Source: Aeromonas caviae
GTDB taxonomy: Bacteria; Pseudomonadota; Gammaproteobacteria; Enterobacterales; Aeromonadaceae
Reading direction: 5' to 3'
DNA length: 64,000 nucleotides
Assembly: GCF_000819785.1 (NCBI RefSeq)
Contig: NZ_CDBK01000047.1
Coordinates: 1-64,000, forward strand
Made by a program: the position numbers and the translations under genes. Of this stretch, positions 52,270 through 60,645 are shown one piece after another; the first letter of the stretch is position 1, and each line of letters opens with the position of its first letter. Under the pieces are notes generated by a model, which was not told where the DNA came from, ran no database searches, and saw only the letters and a list, made by a program, of their open reading frames with translations.

Positions 52270-52565
52270 CAGTCGTCCTTGATATCCATCAGCTGGAGGG
52301 CGATGACCGCCTGGGTGCAGTGCTTGACCCCGAGTTTGCGGAAGGCGGAGTGATATGGGCTCTGATGGTGGCAAGGGGCTCAACTGTCCTTGATATCCAT
52401 CTGCTGGAGGGCGATGACCGCCTGGGTGCGGTGCTTGACCCCGAGTTTGCGGAAGGCGGAGTGATATGGGCTCTGATGATGGCAAGGGGCTCAACTGTCC
52501 TTGATATCCATCTGCTGGAGGGCGATGACCGCCTGGGTGCGGTTCTTGACCCCGAGTTTGCGGAA
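52270..52565. repeat. Tandem 111-bp repeats derived from the 3' end of the response regulator gene
   Basis: Two extra copies (52278-52388 and 52389-52499) differ from each other at three of 111 positions. They are followed by the gene's own 3' end (from 52500), nearly identical for about 66 bp and then diverging. The period is exactly 37 codons, so on the minus strand each copy repeats the last codons (FRKLGVK, RTQAVIALQ, MDIKD) and a stop, in frame with the gene. Together with the TetR-side spacer this explains the 381-bp gap between genes. Confidence 0.93.
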
Positions 52566-53135
52566 AATCGCGGTGATATGGGCCTTGATGGTTGCTTCGG
52601 AAACGTTGAGCTCCCAGGCGATCTGTTTGTTGAGGCTGCCATCCCGCAACATGATGAGCACCTTGTATTGCTGGGGGGTGAGGCTGGCCAGCTTGGTGGC
52701 GAAATCGGGCCCTTCGCTGGGCTCGGGATGGAGGGAGATGCCTTCCGGCACCCAGTTGTCCCCCCCGATCACCGTATTGAGGGCGCTGACCAGCTCTTTC
52801 ATGGGGACGGACTTGGGAATGAAGCCGAGCGCGCCCAGGCGCAGCACCTGCTGGATGATGGCGGGATCCTCGGAGGCCGAGACCACGACGATGGGGAGAT
52901 CCGGGTGATGTCCGCGCAGATAGGCCAGCCCCTCGAAGCCGTTGGCCCCCGGCATCTTGAGATCCAGCAGCAGCAGGTCGACGTCGGGATGTTCGTCGAG
53001 CAGGTGGCTCAGGCTGTCGATGGAGTCAGCCTCCAGCAATCTGGCGTCGTCGATGGCCATGTGCACCGCTTGATAGAGGGCGCCCCGAAACAGGGGGTGG
53101 TCATCTGCGATGACGATGGTAAATTGGCTGTCCAT
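52491..53135 (-). CDS. LuxR-type (NarL/FixJ) response regulator
   Basis: A 214-residue regulator. The receiver domain (1-120) has acidic residues Asp 11 and 12 (IADDHPLFRGAL), phosphoacceptor Asp 58 (LLLLDLKMPGANG), VVSAS and Lys 108 (FIPKSV). The C-terminal LuxR helix-turn-helix (about 148-210) contains LTPQQYKVLIMLRDG and NKQIAWELNVSEATIKAH. It resembles the ErdR/AgmR/CrbR group that controls acetate metabolism, but this is only a resemblance. No sensor kinase is adjacent. Its stop codon lies inside the tandem 111-bp repeats. It is divergent from the GST gene. Confidence 0.93.
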   Translation of the reverse strand: MDSQFTIVIADDHPLFRGALYQAVHMAIDDARLLEADSIDSLSHLLDEHPDVDLLLLDLKMPGANGFEGLAYLRGHHPDLPIVVVSASEDPAIIQQVLRLGALGFIPKSVPMKELVSALNTVIGGDNWVPEGISLHPEPSEGPDFATKLASLTPQQYKVLIMLRDGSLNKQIAWELNVSEATIKAHITAIFRKLGVKNRTQAVIALQQMDIKDS

Positions 53136-53293
53136 AGCTCACATTGTTGCTAACTGATTGTTTTGAAAAATCAAACTAGCACTGCTACCCAAGTGGGTCA
53201 AACCCGCCAGTACGCAAATGTGAGGTGGTCATCGGATGTCGTGCCACGGGGCCGGCGGGATGGCCAGTAAACAACCCATGCAGGAGGCAATCG

Positions 53294-53920
53294 ATGGGAT
53301 CCCTGGTTTTGACGGTGGGCACGGGCTCCACCTGGGCAATGAGAACGGCGCTGGTGCTGGCCATGAGCGGGCTCAAGTGGCAGGAGCAGGTCTTCGATCT
53401 GGAAGATACCAAGGAGCTGCAACGGCTCAAGCGCACGGCCCCCGCCGGCCTGGTGCCCTGGCTCGACGACGGTGAGCTGCGTATTCACGACTCTCTGGCC
53501 ATCGCCGAATATCTCTACGAGTGTTGCCCGGAGCGTCACCTTTATCCGGTGGACAAGGCCGATCGGGCCCTGGCCCGCAGCCTGTGCGCCGAGCTGCACG
53601 CCGGTTTTCGCCAGATCCGCACCCTGCTGCCCTTCTTCCTGGGGGCGCCCACCCAGAGTGAACCGCCGGTGGAGGTCATTGACGAGCTGGCCCGGTTGCA
53701 GACCCTCTGGTCCCAGGCGCGGGGGCCCTTCTATTTCGACGAGGCGAGCATTCTGGATGCCTTCTATGCGGTGATGGCCTATCGACTGGCAAGCTATGGC
53801 ATTTCGCTGCCCGGTCAGGCTGGCGCCTATCAGCAGGCCTTGCTGGCCTGGCCCCTGTGGCAGGAAACCCTGCTCAGGGCGAGGTTGCAGTGGCCAAAGG
53901 CGGCCCGCCAGTCTGATTGA
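53294..53920 (+). CDS. Glutathione S-transferase family protein
   Basis: A 208-residue protein. The thioredoxin-like N-terminal domain (about 1-78) contains VPWLDDGELRIHDSLAIAEYL, the usual cis-proline and glutathione-binding DS turn. The helical C-terminal domain follows. CAGGAGG precedes the ATG at 53294 at ideal spacing; the longer frame is not conserved. A serine-type active site near STWAMR is likely. It may conjugate electrophiles; the physiological substrate is unknown. Convergent with malS, sharing a terminator. Confidence 0.9.
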   Translation: MGSLVLTVGTGSTWAMRTALVLAMSGLKWQEQVFDLEDTKELQRLKRTAPAGLVPWLDDGELRIHDSLAIAEYLYECCPERHLYPVDKADRALARSLCAELHAGFRQIRTLLPFFLGAPTQSEPPVEVIDELARLQTLWSQARGPFYFDEASILDAFYAVMAYRLASYGISLPGQAGAYQQALLAWPLWQETLLRARLQWPKAARQSD

Positions 53921-53940
53921 TGCGGGCGTCGGCAAGACAA

Positions 53941-53968
53941 AAAAGGGGAGCCATCGGCTCCCCTTTTT
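53941..53968. terminator. Bidirectional terminator between the GST gene and malS
   Basis: AAGGGGAGCC (53943-53952) and GGCTCCCCTT (53956-53965) flanked by A and T runs. Confidence 0.9.
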
Positions 53969-53983
53969 ATTCAGGCCAGGTCG

Positions 53984-56107
53984 CTATTTCTGCCGACCCG
54001 CGAAGACCACGACCACTTTGTCTTCTCCTTTCTCCCGCACGAAGCCGTAGGGGGCATCGGAAATCTTCTTGTGGCTGCCCGCCGCGATGGCAGGGTGGGC
54101 GGCACGGAACTGGCCGAGCCGTTGCCAGTGCTTGACCAGCTCCGCCTTCTCGCCACTCGCCAGCTCCTGCCAGTTCATGTCCGAGCGCACGCTCTGATCG
54201 AACACGCCGCCATCCTTGGCCAGTCCCCGGCCGGACTCGTCGCCATAGTAGATCTGGATGCCCCCCGGCAGCAGCATGAAGCTGTTGGCCACCCGCCGTT
54301 GCAGCGCCACGTCCTGATAGTCGCCGAAGAAGAGCTTGGTGTCGTGGGAGCTGATGTAGCTCAGCACGTTGAACTCGGGATCCTGGTTGATGCGGCTGGC
54401 GTAGCTCGCATAGGTGGGCTCTGCCCCCGCCATGCACTGGGCCTGGGGCAGGGCGAATTCACGCTGGTAGTCGAAGTTGATCAGGGAATCGAAGCCGTGC
54501 TGGTACCAGAAGTCCTTGGCGACCCCGTGATCCCACACCTCGCCCACCATGTAGAAGGGAAGGTCATCGAGGGCCTTGCCCGGGTTGGCGGCCTTCCACT
54601 CCTTGAGCGCGTCGGTGCCCGCCTGCTTGAGCCTGGCCCAGACCGCGGGCTCCAGGTGCTTGACGGTGTCGGCACGGAAGCCGTCGATGCCGAAGCGGCG
54701 CACCCAGTCGGTGTGCCAGGCAATGAGGTAATCGGTCACGGTGGCGTTGGGCAGGGCCTTGGCCCTGGTGTCTTTTTTGGCAGCGAGCAGCGGTGGCAGC
54801 CCCACCGATCTGGTGGATTCGGTCAGGAAGTCCGGCAGTCCCGCCACCGAGCCGGTGACGTCGTCGGTGCCGGGTTGCGGGTAGCCGGGCAGGCCGGCCC
54901 GCACCCAGTCAGGGCCCCACCACTTGTCCCAGTGGGATGACTGGTAGTCGATGAACTGGTTGTAGCCATGCCAGTTGAGGCCGCCGCTCGGGCGCCATTC
55001 GTTCCAGCGACTCGGCAGCTTGCCGGTGTTCTGGGTGAGATCGGTGAGCCCCAGATCCTGCAAGTCGGCGAGGGTGGCGTAGCCTGCGTGGTTCATCACC
55101 ACGTCGAGGATGATCCGCATGCCTCGCTTGTGGGCCTCGTCCACCAGGGTTTTCAGGCTCTCTTCGTCGCCGTAGTTGGGGTCGATTTTGGTGAAGTCGA
55201 GCGCCCAGTAGCCGTGGTAGGCGTAGAAGGGGAAGTTCCCCTGTTCGCCACCGCCGATGAAGCCGTGGACCTGTTCCACCATGGGGGTGATCCAGATGGC
55301 GTTGATGCCGAGTTGCTTGATGTAGTCGAGCTTCTCGGTCAGCCCCTTGAAGTCACCGCCATGCCAGGTGGCCACTTCGTCCTGACCATCCTTCTGACGA
55401 CCGAAGCTGTGATCATTGGCGGGATCGCCGTTGTGGAAGCGGTCGGTCAGCAGAAAATAGACGCTCGCCTGATCCCAGCTGAAGGGAGCAGGCTTGGCGG
55501 CCTTGACCGGCTCGAGCAGCAGCAGGCCGCCGCTCTCCTTGCTCGGTGTCAGGGTGATCTTGCCGCCCTTGACCACGGCTTCCTGTCCCGAGTAGGCATC
55601 CCGCAACCGTGTGCCGTCGGGCCAGACGCCCTTGAGTGATGTCGTGACCGGGCCGCCATCCCAGCTGATGCAGGGCTCTTCCGGGGGCTGGCGTTTGAAC
55701 TCGCTCTTTTTGGTTGCCCGCAACACCTTGAGGCTGGGGGTATCGGGGTTGAAGGTGAACTCGTAGTCCCCCGCCAGCATCACCCTCAGATTGAAGTCTG
55801 TCCCCTTGCTGCACTTGTCCATGGGCTGGGCGGTGCCGAAGGGAAGGGGCCTGGCCTCGGTTGGCCCGAAGCTGGTGCCGCAGCTGTTGCCCGCATCGCT
55901 GATGCGGATCTGGTGGCTCCCCTTGTCCAGTCTGTGGGTCAGGGTGACGGTGCCCTTGTCCAGCGTCAGCGCCTCGGCCACCGGTTTGCCATCCACATGG
56001 AGATAGACCTCGGGGGCGGCCATCGCCTGACCGATGAACAGCGGTGTGGCGAGCACGGCCAGCCACAGGGGTGATGGGCGAAGAGCGGGGCGCGAAGAGA
56101 GACGCAT
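53984..56107 (-). CDS. malS: Periplasmic alpha-amylase MalS
   Basis: A 707-residue GH13 amylase, slightly longer than E. coli MalS (676). The start at 56107 (MRLSSRPALRPSPLWLAVLA) has AAGGA upstream and gives a signal peptide ending AMA at about residue 30. An N-terminal starch-binding-like region (about 30-215, cysteine pairs) precedes the (beta/alpha)8 barrel. The catalytic residues lie in GIDGFRADTVKH (nucleophile), GEVWDHG (acid/base) and SSHDTKLF. It trims long maltodextrins after LamB uptake. A palindrome CGGTA/TACCG lies at 56187-56199, about 80 bases upstream. Confidence 0.95.
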   Translation of the reverse strand: MRLSSRPALRPSPLWLAVLATPLFIGQAMAAPEVYLHVDGKPVAEALTLDKGTVTLTHRLDKGSHQIRISDAGNSCGTSFGPTEARPLPFGTAQPMDKCSKGTDFNLRVMLAGDYEFTFNPDTPSLKVLRATKKSEFKRQPPEEPCISWDGGPVTTSLKGVWPDGTRLRDAYSGQEAVVKGGKITLTPSKESGGLLLLEPVKAAKPAPFSWDQASVYFLLTDRFHNGDPANDHSFGRQKDGQDEVATWHGGDFKGLTEKLDYIKQLGINAIWITPMVEQVHGFIGGGEQGNFPFYAYHGYWALDFTKIDPNYGDEESLKTLVDEAHKRGMRIILDVVMNHAGYATLADLQDLGLTDLTQNTGKLPSRWNEWRPSGGLNWHGYNQFIDYQSSHWDKWWGPDWVRAGLPGYPQPGTDDVTGSVAGLPDFLTESTRSVGLPPLLAAKKDTRAKALPNATVTDYLIAWHTDWVRRFGIDGFRADTVKHLEPAVWARLKQAGTDALKEWKAANPGKALDDLPFYMVGEVWDHGVAKDFWYQHGFDSLINFDYQREFALPQAQCMAGAEPTYASYASRINQDPEFNVLSYISSHDTKLFFGDYQDVALQRRVANSFMLLPGGIQIYYGDESGRGLAKDGGVFDQSVRSDMNWQELASGEKAELVKHWQRLGQFRAAHPAIAAGSHKKISDAPYGFVREKGEDKVVVVFAGRQK

Positions 56108-56268
56108 AAGCCATTCCTTGAGCAGAGTGTGAGGAGCAGGGTCCGTTGAGGCACTCATTCTAGGGCGCGCTGGGGCAGGCTTGGACCGGTAAAATACCGA
56201 TTTGTGACGTCAGTTCAAATGGTTACGTTTTCAAGAATGGAAAAGTGTGAACCGGGTGTCGCGGCCAT

Positions 56269-56295
56269 GAAAAAAGCCGGTCAGTTGACCGGCTT
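56269..56295 (-). terminator. Intrinsic terminator of the Gtr-like operon
   Basis: Minus-strand stem GCCGGTCA/TGACCGGC (plus 56276-56283 and 56286-56293) followed by a T run. Confidence 0.88.
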
Positions 56296-56314
56296 GTAGG
56301 CATTCGGGGTGGCG

Positions 56315-57481
56315 TCACACGGTGAAGAACTTGAAGTTGACGAAGGCCACCGCGATGAAGGAGGCAACCATGCCGCTGATGCAGAGCACCGCAGGGCGGA
56401 TGGCAGGCCAGCGATGGGCCAGCAGCACGATGGCCAGCAGGGTCGGATAGAGGCCGAACATGTAGCGGGGCATGGCGTTGAGTCCGGTCATCAGGGGGAT
56501 GGTGCAGCAGATGAACATCAGGGTCGCTTCGGCCCAGCGTTTCTGGCTGAACAGGTAGCCATTCAGGCACCAGCCGAAGATCACCATGATGGAGAGATAG
56601 GCCTTGCGCCCCCCCAGCTCGAAGCCGCTCAGCCACCAGTCCAGGGGGCTGTCCATATAGCGGCCCCAGGCCACCTGGATATGCTTGAAGGCCAGGGCAT
56701 CCCCGGTGAGGTGATAGAGATAGACCATGTAGGAGAAGAGGCCGAGGGGAATGAGCCAGAGGGTGAACACCACCTTGAAGGCCCGCTCGGTGAAGCGGAA
56801 GAACTCGCGCCAGCCGTAGGCCTGCAGGGCCAGGATCAGCACCGGGAACACCATCATCACCCCCAGGTTGCGGGTGGCGGAGATGAAAATGCCGAGGAAG
56901 GCGACCATGAGCCACTGTTCGCGGTAGGCGAACAGGAACATTCCCAGCATCAAGGCCATGAACATGGGCTCGGTATAGCCAGAGACGAAATAGGCGGAGA
57001 AGGGGGAGAAGGCCAGCAGCCAGACCCCGAAGCGGGCGGTGTCGTCCCCCAGCTTGAGCTGGCGCAGCACCAGCAGCATCAGGGGCAGGCTGATGAAGAA
57101 GGCGATGTTGGCCACCAGCATCAGGCCGATGAGGCTCTCCATGTCAAACAGGCTGGAGAGACCGCCGGCCAGCATGGGATAGAGGGGCATGAAGGCCCAG
57201 TTCGCCGCATTGCCCTTGCTCAACCAGCGTGGATAGAGGTCGTAACCATTCTCGATGATGCGCTGGAACCAGACGCAGTCGAACTGGCAGTAGGCTTGCA
57301 GCGGCCCGATGTCGGTGGCGCCATAGAGCTGGACGCCGAAATAGCCCATGCCATAGAGCGCCACCCGGCTCAGTACGAAGGCGGCGACGATCATCAGCCA
57401 GTCGCGGCCGCTGATGCGCAGTGACGGGCGATAGGGGAGTGCAGCCCCGGTTGACGGGGCGGTATTGGTCATATCATTCAT
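56315..57481 (-). CDS. GT-C type membrane glycosyltransferase (PIG-V/mannosyltransferase-like)
   Basis: A 388-residue protein with about 9-10 membrane helices. The early loop after the first helix contains CQFDCVWFQRIIENGYDLYP, and then NWAFMPLYPML, resembling the catalytic loop of GPI mannosyltransferase 2 (PIG-V)-like GT-C enzymes, which use polyprenyl-phosphate sugars. It probably transfers a sugar from a lipid carrier on the periplasmic side. The ATG overlaps the gtrA stop (TGATG), so it is coupled to the flippase. The acceptor (O-antigen, capsule, protein) cannot be told. It ends in an intrinsic terminator. Confidence 0.82.
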   Translation of the reverse strand: MNDMTNTAPSTGAALPYRPSLRISGRDWLMIVAAFVLSRVALYGMGYFGVQLYGATDIGPLQAYCQFDCVWFQRIIENGYDLYPRWLSKGNAANWAFMPLYPMLAGGLSSLFDMESLIGLMLVANIAFFISLPLMLLVLRQLKLGDDTARFGVWLLAFSPFSAYFVSGYTEPMFMALMLGMFLFAYREQWLMVAFLGIFISATRNLGVMMVFPVLILALQAYGWREFFRFTERAFKVVFTLWLIPLGLFSYMVYLYHLTGDALAFKHIQVAWGRYMDSPLDWWLSGFELGGRKAYLSIMVIFGWCLNGYLFSQKRWAEATLMFICCTIPLMTGLNAMPRYMFGLYPTLLAIVLLAHRWPAIRPAVLCISGMVASFIAVAFVNFKFFTV

Positions 57482-57852
57482 CAGGCAAAAACCCAGATAC
57501 GGGAGAGAACGTAGGTGAGCACGGTGACGGTCAGGGTGGCGATCACCACCGGCAACAGGCCGGAGAGACCGGCAAACAGCAAACCGCTCAGGATGAGATT
57601 ACGCACCGCCAGCGAGAAGAGGGCAACCAGCAGGAACTTGCTGGCGGCACCTTGTTTCTGGAAGGTGATGTAGCGATGGCCGAAGAACGAGAACCAGAAC
57701 GCCACGGCAAAGGCCAAGGTAGTGACCAGGTGCTCGGAGATGGCCGGCCAGGTATGAAACAGGGCGATGGAGGTACCCAGATCGACGAGGGTGGCCCCCC
57801 CGCCGACAAAACCGAAGCGAACCAGCCGCCAGAATTCCTCGCGGGAGATCAT
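57481..57852 (-). CDS. GtrA family membrane protein, probable flippase
   Basis: A 123-residue protein with four hydrophobic helices. RFGFVGGGATLVDLGTSIALF and FGHRYITFQKQG are the family signature. GtrA-like proteins are thought to flip undecaprenyl-phosphate sugars to the periplasm. It overlaps the upstream GT2 gene by 4 bases (ATGA) and the downstream GT-C gene by 1, so all three are likely coupled and act in series. Confidence 0.92.
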   Translation of the reverse strand: MISREEFWRLVRFGFVGGGATLVDLGTSIALFHTWPAISEHLVTTLAFAVAFWFSFFGHRYITFQKQGAASKFLLVALFSLAVRNLILSGLLFAGLSGLLPVVIATLTVTVLTYVLSRIWVFA

Positions 57853-58907
57853 TGAGACGCCTGCTCCTGCTGATCATCAGCGGCTTTCGCGGCGGCCTTC
57901 TTGCCAGCGCTCTTCTTGCTGGCGGTGGGCACTTCCTGCTTCTGCTCTTCATCCTGCTTGGCGTACTGGCCGTAGACCCCTTCGATGAGGTAGACGGGGC
58001 GCTGTTTCACCTCCACGAACATGCGGCCGATGTACTCACCGATGATGCCCAGCGACAGCAGCTGGATGCCGCCGAGGAACAGCATGACCGACATCAGGGA
58101 GGCGTAACCGGGCACGTCGATGCCGAAGAAGAGCACCTGGGTGATGATCTTGAGGATATAGAGGAAGGCGATGAAGGAGACACCGACCCCGATGTAGCTC
58201 CACACCCGCAGCGGCCAGCTGGAGAAGCTCATCAGGCCGTCAAGGGCGAAGTTCCACAGCTTCCAGTAGTTGAACTTGGTTTCGCCTGCATGGCGGGCCG
58301 GGCGCTCGTAGGGAACGCCGACGGCGCGAAAACCGGCCCAGGCGAACAGCCCCTTCATGAAGCGGTTGCGCTCCGGCAACTGCTTGATGGCCTCGACCAC
58401 CTTGCGATCGATGAGGCGGAAGTCACCGGCGTTCTCCGGCAGCTTGGTGCTGGTGGAGAGGGCGTTGAAGAAGCGGTAGAAGCCACCGGCGGTGAGGCGT
58501 TTCATCGGGGTGTCGGCGCTGCGATCCACCCGGATGCCGTAGACGGTGTCATAGTCGCCGGTCTGCCACAGCTTGACGAACTCCAGAATGAGAGAGGGGG
58601 GATCCTGCAGGTCCACGTCCATGGGGACGATGGCGTCGCCCTTGGCCTGGTGCAGGCCGGCGGTCATGGCCGCTTCCTTGCCGAAGTTGCGGGCCAGGTT
58701 GACCAGGGTCACACGGGGATCCCGGGCGATGGCCTGCTCGACCACCTCACGGGTGCGGTCACGGCTGCCATCGTTGACGAACACGATTTCAAGCTGGTCT
58801 TTGAGCGGGGCCAGTTCGGTATCTATCGCGCTGATGAAGGCGTCTATGCTCTCTTCCTCGTTGTAAACGGGAACGACCAGAGAGAGTCGAAAATCGGCAC
58901 GGGACAT
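57849..58907 (-). CDS. GT2 polyprenyl-phosphate glycosyltransferase (GtrB/DPM1-like)
   Basis: A 352-residue enzyme. The GT-A domain (1-230) starts LSLVVPVYNEEESIDAFI, with VFVNDGSRDRT and the metal motif in VPMDVDLQDPP. Two C-terminal helices (about 235-310) anchor it in the membrane, as in GtrB and YfdH. It should load a sugar (glucose or similar) on undecaprenyl phosphate. The last about 40 residues are Lys/Ala/Gln-rich and look disordered, which is unusual for GtrB proteins. It is the second gene of the operon. Confidence 0.93.
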   Translation of the reverse strand: MSRADFRLSLVVPVYNEEESIDAFISAIDTELAPLKDQLEIVFVNDGSRDRTREVVEQAIARDPRVTLVNLARNFGKEAAMTAGLHQAKGDAIVPMDVDLQDPPSLILEFVKLWQTGDYDTVYGIRVDRSADTPMKRLTAGGFYRFFNALSTSTKLPENAGDFRLIDRKVVEAIKQLPERNRFMKGLFAWAGFRAVGVPYERPARHAGETKFNYWKLWNFALDGLMSFSSWPLRVWSYIGVGVSFIAFLYILKIITQVLFFGIDVPGYASLMSVMLFLGGIQLLSLGIIGEYIGRMFVEVKQRPVYLIEGVYGQYAKQDEEQKQEVPTASKKSAGKKAAAKAADDQQEQASQ

Positions 58908-58964
58908 GGGAACTTCCTTATTGAAAGAATTATTTTACGGAACAGATACTTGGGGCATTCCGCT

Positions 58965-59510
58965 TCACTGAGCCACGGTCAGTCGCACGGACTGGACGTT
59001 GAGCGGTGTCGGGGCGGAGAGCGCCAGGAAGTTGGGACGCTTGGGATCGGCGGTCAGGGAGTCGCCCGGCAGGCTGAGGCGGATCTCGTTGATGCCCGCC
59101 TTGGCCAGCTTGACCGTGGTGGTGAAATCATGACCCAGCGCCACCTTGAGCAGGGCGCCAGCCTGGGGGCTGTTGATCCTGGCCTGGATGGTGAGCTGCT
59201 CCGGCTGGGCCTGCTGCTTGGGCAGCACGAAATAGAGACCGCCCTGACCGCTCAGCTCGGTGCCTTGCTCGCTGGGCTTCTTGGCCCAGCCTTCGCTTGA
59301 GAGGAAGCGGCTCGGCTTGGTCAGGTTGAGTTCGTTGCCGGGCTGGTAGGTCATGCTGGAGTTGTGCTCCCAGAAACGGGTCTTGCCTTCCAGGTAATAG
59401 AGCTTGTAAGCCAGGCTCACGTTGGGGTGAGCGGCCAGATAGAGGGTATAAAGGTAGAAACCGCTCAGTGCCAGGATGGCAGCCAGAAAACCGAACTTTT
59501 TGTAGGTCAT
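58965..59510 (-). CDS. Membrane-anchored protein of unknown function, first gene of the Gtr-like operon
   Basis: A protein of 181 residues from ATG at 59510 (MTYKKFGFLAAILALSGFYL); a GTG three codons earlier gives 184. One N-terminal transmembrane helix (about 6-25) is followed by a beta-rich soluble domain, probably periplasmic, with no cysteines. LSLPGDSLTADPKRPNFLAL resembles ligand-binding beta sandwiches, but no family is recognised. It precedes gtrB by 57 bp on the same strand and is likely cotranscribed, so it may be an accessory or carbohydrate-binding part of the pathway. Confidence 0.72.
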   Translation of the reverse strand: MTYKKFGFLAAILALSGFYLYTLYLAAHPNVSLAYKLYYLEGKTRFWEHNSSMTYQPGNELNLTKPSRFLSSEGWAKKPSEQGTELSGQGGLYFVLPKQQAQPEQLTIQARINSPQAGALLKVALGHDFTTTVKLAKAGINEIRLSLPGDSLTADPKRPNFLALSAPTPLNVQSVRLTVAQ

Positions 59511-59819
59511 ATTACTCACTCGACGCCCGACAGATTGATAGGCAGATTTCGCGCATATGCTAATCCAATTGCAAAAAAAGCATAGTGGATCACAAAAATA
59601 TATTTGCTCACATATTAACCCTCAATCACCCTGCTTACCAAGGGGCTTTGGGGTCGTTTGCTTCCTCTTCTTGATTGTGGCTTTTTCGGCGCCAACCTGT
59701 CTGCCGCCACCTGGGGCGCATCAGGCAAACGGCTGATATTGTGCTTTGTTGTGGCAGGATCTGTCGCCATTTCACCCGGGCAGAATTAAGATGGCCTGTC
59801 CCGTCGTCAAGGATGACCC
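59511..59819. promoter_or_regulatory. Divergent intergenic region
   Basis: About 309 bp between the Gtr-like operon and the solute-binding protein gene. It is AT-rich near the operon, with a single CRP-like half-site GGATCACA (59587-59594). The site AAGGA before 59820 serves the downstream gene. I saw no clear -35/-10 pair or terminator. Confidence 0.4.
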
Positions 59820-60587
59820 ATGAGACTCTTTTCTCTGTGTGTGCTCTGCTGTCTGCCCCTCCAACCGTTGTGGGCGCAATCGTTCTGCTCCTCCCCCCTT
59901 CGCGTCGGTTTCGATGACTGGCCCCCATACCACTATTACCAGCAAGAGGGCGCACGTCGGGAACTGCGTGGATTTGCGGTCGACTACCTCAATGCCGTGT
60001 CGAATCGGCTGGGGTGTCGTCTGGTCTATGTGGAGCGTCCCTGGAAGCGGGGGTTGCACGATCTTGAGCGGGGTCGGCTGGACATCGTGATGGAGGCGTA
60101 TTTTGCTGATGAGAGGGCGCGTTATGCCTGGTTCTCCATCCCCTACAACCCGGGCCGGACATCGCTCTGGGTACGCAAATCCGGTACCGGTGAGGAGTCG
60201 GATCTGGCGAGCTGGCTGGCCCACGGGCATCGCCTCGGTGTGACCAGGGACTACTATTACGGCCCGGAAATCACCAAGGTTCTGCAGCGATACCGCAACC
60301 AGGTGAGCGAGGTCAACGATGTGCAAAACTATCGCAAGCTGCTGCTTGGGCGGATAGACGGTTTTCTCGGGGATAGTCTGGCCACGCCCTGGGGTCTGAA
60401 AAGAGAGGGGCTGTCGGATGCGGTCGTCCCCCACACCATGGCGATCCATGAGACGCCCACCTTTTTCATGTTGAGCAAGAAGACCCTGTCCGGGGAATTC
60501 GTGGAGCGGTTCAACGAGGCGATAGTGGCCGTCGGTGACAGCGGGGAGCAGGAACTCATCTGGCGTCGTTACACCTCCGTCCGCTAG
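59820..60587 (+). CDS. Periplasmic family 3 solute-binding protein
   Basis: A 255-residue protein. The signal peptide MRLFSLCVLCCLPLQPLWA is followed by LRVGFDDWPPYHYY, the typical start of amino-acid-binding (SBP_bac_3) proteins; then GFAVDYLNAVSNRLGCRL and RLDIVMEAYFADERARYAWFS. AAGGA precedes the ATG. No transporter genes are adjacent. Orphan members of this type in Aeromonas and Vibrio often lack a permease and may act as sensors or scavengers. Ligand unknown. Confidence 0.88.
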   Translation: MRLFSLCVLCCLPLQPLWAQSFCSSPLRVGFDDWPPYHYYQQEGARRELRGFAVDYLNAVSNRLGCRLVYVERPWKRGLHDLERGRLDIVMEAYFADERARYAWFSIPYNPGRTSLWVRKSGTGEESDLASWLAHGHRLGVTRDYYYGPEITKVLQRYRNQVSEVNDVQNYRKLLLGRIDGFLGDSLATPWGLKREGLSDAVVPHTMAIHETPTFFMLSKKTLSGEFVERFNEAIVAVGDSGEQELIWRRYTSVR

Positions 60588-60645
60588 CAAAGTCGTCGGC
60601 ATTCACGCATCATGGGGTCCTGACCGTCGCGCCTGACAGGCCGAA

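Noticed and set aside
52158-53153. Plus-strand frame of 331 codons with internal amino acid repeats
   Set aside because: It is antisense to the response regulator and to the 111-bp tandem repeats. The repeat period is a multiple of three, so the frame stays open.
56187-56199. Palindrome CGGTA/TACCG upstream of malS as a regulator site
   Set aside because: Too short to assign. It has no second copy near other sugar genes in the window, so it is mentioned only with malS.
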